In this document: positions 5,952 through 6,622 of the stretch, one piece after another
Layout: each line of letters begins with the position of its first letter
Position numbering within the stretch: the first letter of the stretch is position 1
Origin: Bacillota bacterium
GTDB taxonomy: Bacteria; Bacillota; Bacilli; Paenibacillales; NBRC-103111
Direction of reading: 5' to 3'
DNA: 6,622 nt
Assembly: GCA_023391955.1 (NCBI GenBank)
Contig: JAEWAA010000494.1
Span: 1-6,622, forward strand
Position numbers and translations under genes: made by a program
The notes under the pieces: generated by a model
What the model saw: only the letters and a program-made list of their open reading frames with translations
The model's database searches: none
What the model was told of the DNA's origin: nothing

Positions 5952-6622
5952 CTACAAGGAGGCCGACATGGCGGTTAACAGCTCCTCCATGGTGCTCCAC
6001 ACGTAATCCGGCCGCAGGCCCGATTGGTCCAGCTCCTCCCGGGAAGCCGCCCCGGTCAGCACCAGCGCTGTGCCGAAGCCATGAACTATACCGAAGCGCA
6101 CATCCGTCTCCAGTCTGTCCCCTACCATCAGACAGTGCTCCGCCGGCAGCTTCGATTCCTCCAGCACCTTGGCGGCATAATAGGCGGAGGGTTTGCCGAT
6201 GACCATGCCGGTGCTGGCACAGCCTGCTGTTTCGATCGCCTTGACCAACGGCCAGGTATCCGGGAGAAGGTCGTTCTCCACGGGGCAGTTGGGATCGGGA
6301 TTGGCGGCGATCAGTTGGGCGCCGTTGCGCAGGGCCCGGGCTGCCTGATGCAGCTTGTGGTAATCGAAGCGGGTATCCATACCCACCAGCACATGGGTGG
6401 CGGCCAGCGGATTGCCCGTACAATCCACCCCGGCCAAGATGAGCTCCTTCAGCAGGGCAGGCTCCCCGATGGCATACACCACCGGACTGGGAGTCACATC
6501 CTTCAGATAAACAGCCGACGCATACCCTGCAGTAATGATTTCATGCTCGTATGCTACAAGCCCCAGCCGCCGCAGACGGTCCGCACATTCCTGGCGTGTC
6601 CGGGTGGTGGTATTGCTCAGGG
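5952..6622 (-). CDS. HAD-IIA (NagD/AraL-like) sugar- or glycerol-phosphate phosphatase, 5' end cut by window
   Basis: A cytoplasmic phosphatase of the haloacid dehalogenase superfamily, subclass IIA, acting on small phosphate esters. The frame is open from the edge to TAG at 5954-5952 (222 residues visible). About 30-45 N-terminal residues with the nucleophile motif DxDGT lie outside. What remains is motif II as LSNTTTR (1-7, usual form TNNST), the C2 cap with MDTRFDYHKL (81-90) and AANPDPNCP (105-113), motif III lysine in IGKPS (K143), and motif IV GDRLETD (167-173) whose acidic residues bind Mg2+. It ends in RPDYVWSTMEELL, as in AraL-like proteins. A GTG at 6497 cannot be the true start because the family motif II lies upstream of it in the same frame. 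It precedes the importer on the same strand with a 143-bp gap. Some HAD-IIA enzymes dephosphorylate glycerol-3-phosphate, which would suit the neighbouring transporter; that is inference, and 4-nitrophenyl-phosphatase-type sugar phosphatases are equally possible. Confidence 0.92.
   Translation of the reverse strand, partial: LSNTTTRTRQECADRLRRLGLVAYEHEIITAGYASAVYLKDVTPSPVVYAIGEPALLKELILAGVDCTGNPLAATHVLVGMDTRFDYHKLHQAARALRNGAQLIAANPDPNCPVENDLLPDTWPLVKAIETAGCASTGMVIGKPSAYYAAKVLEESKLPAEHCLMVGDRLETDVRFGIVHGFGTALVLTGAASREELDQSGLRPDYVWSTMEELLTAMSASL

Overview
The window reads as ordinary chromosome of a moderately GC-rich, low-GC-phylum Gram-positive bacterium, most like Paenibacillus or a relative. 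The reasons are strong purine-rich Shine-Dalgarno sites, a lipobox-anchored binding protein, a SteT-type exchanger, and sugar-type ABC permeases without a dedicated ATPase gene. The genus is an inference from style, not from a search. All six genes lie on the minus strand, so transcription runs from high to low coordinates. Both edge genes are cut by the window.

Right to left: 6622-5952 is the C-terminal two thirds of a HAD-IIA (NagD/AraL-like) phosphatase. Next come three genes of an ABC importer that resembles the glycerol-3-phosphate system UgpB-UgpA-UgpE: a lipoprotein binding protein (5808-4444), a permease that probably starts at TTG (4341-3445), and a second permease (3423-2611). Only two structured gaps interrupt this stretch. 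The gap before the binding protein carries a PhoP-type direct repeat (TTTACA-N5-TTCACA). The gap between binding protein and first permease carries a GC-rich stem-loop overlapping a second, competing one. No ATPase gene is present, so the importer must borrow one or use one encoded elsewhere.

An AT-rich spacer (2610-2454) follows. It holds a near-consensus promoter (TAGACA-17-TATAAT) and a 15-bp inverted repeat just downstream of its -10. They serve an APC-superfamily amino-acid permease very like the serine/threonine exchanger SteT (2453-1140). After 77 bp comes an MFS permease of the MFS_1-like/HcaT group, which runs off the left edge (1062-1).

The most coherent biological reading is a phosphate-limitation scavenging unit. 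PhoP would switch on uptake of glycerol-3-phosphate or glycerophosphodiesters, and a neighbouring HAD-IIA phosphatase could release phosphate from an imported phosphoester. The similarity of the transporter and the Pho-like repeat are visible in the sequence. The substrate, the PhoP control and the phosphatase link are inferences. I found no mobile element, CRISPR array, RNA gene or clearly undescribed system.
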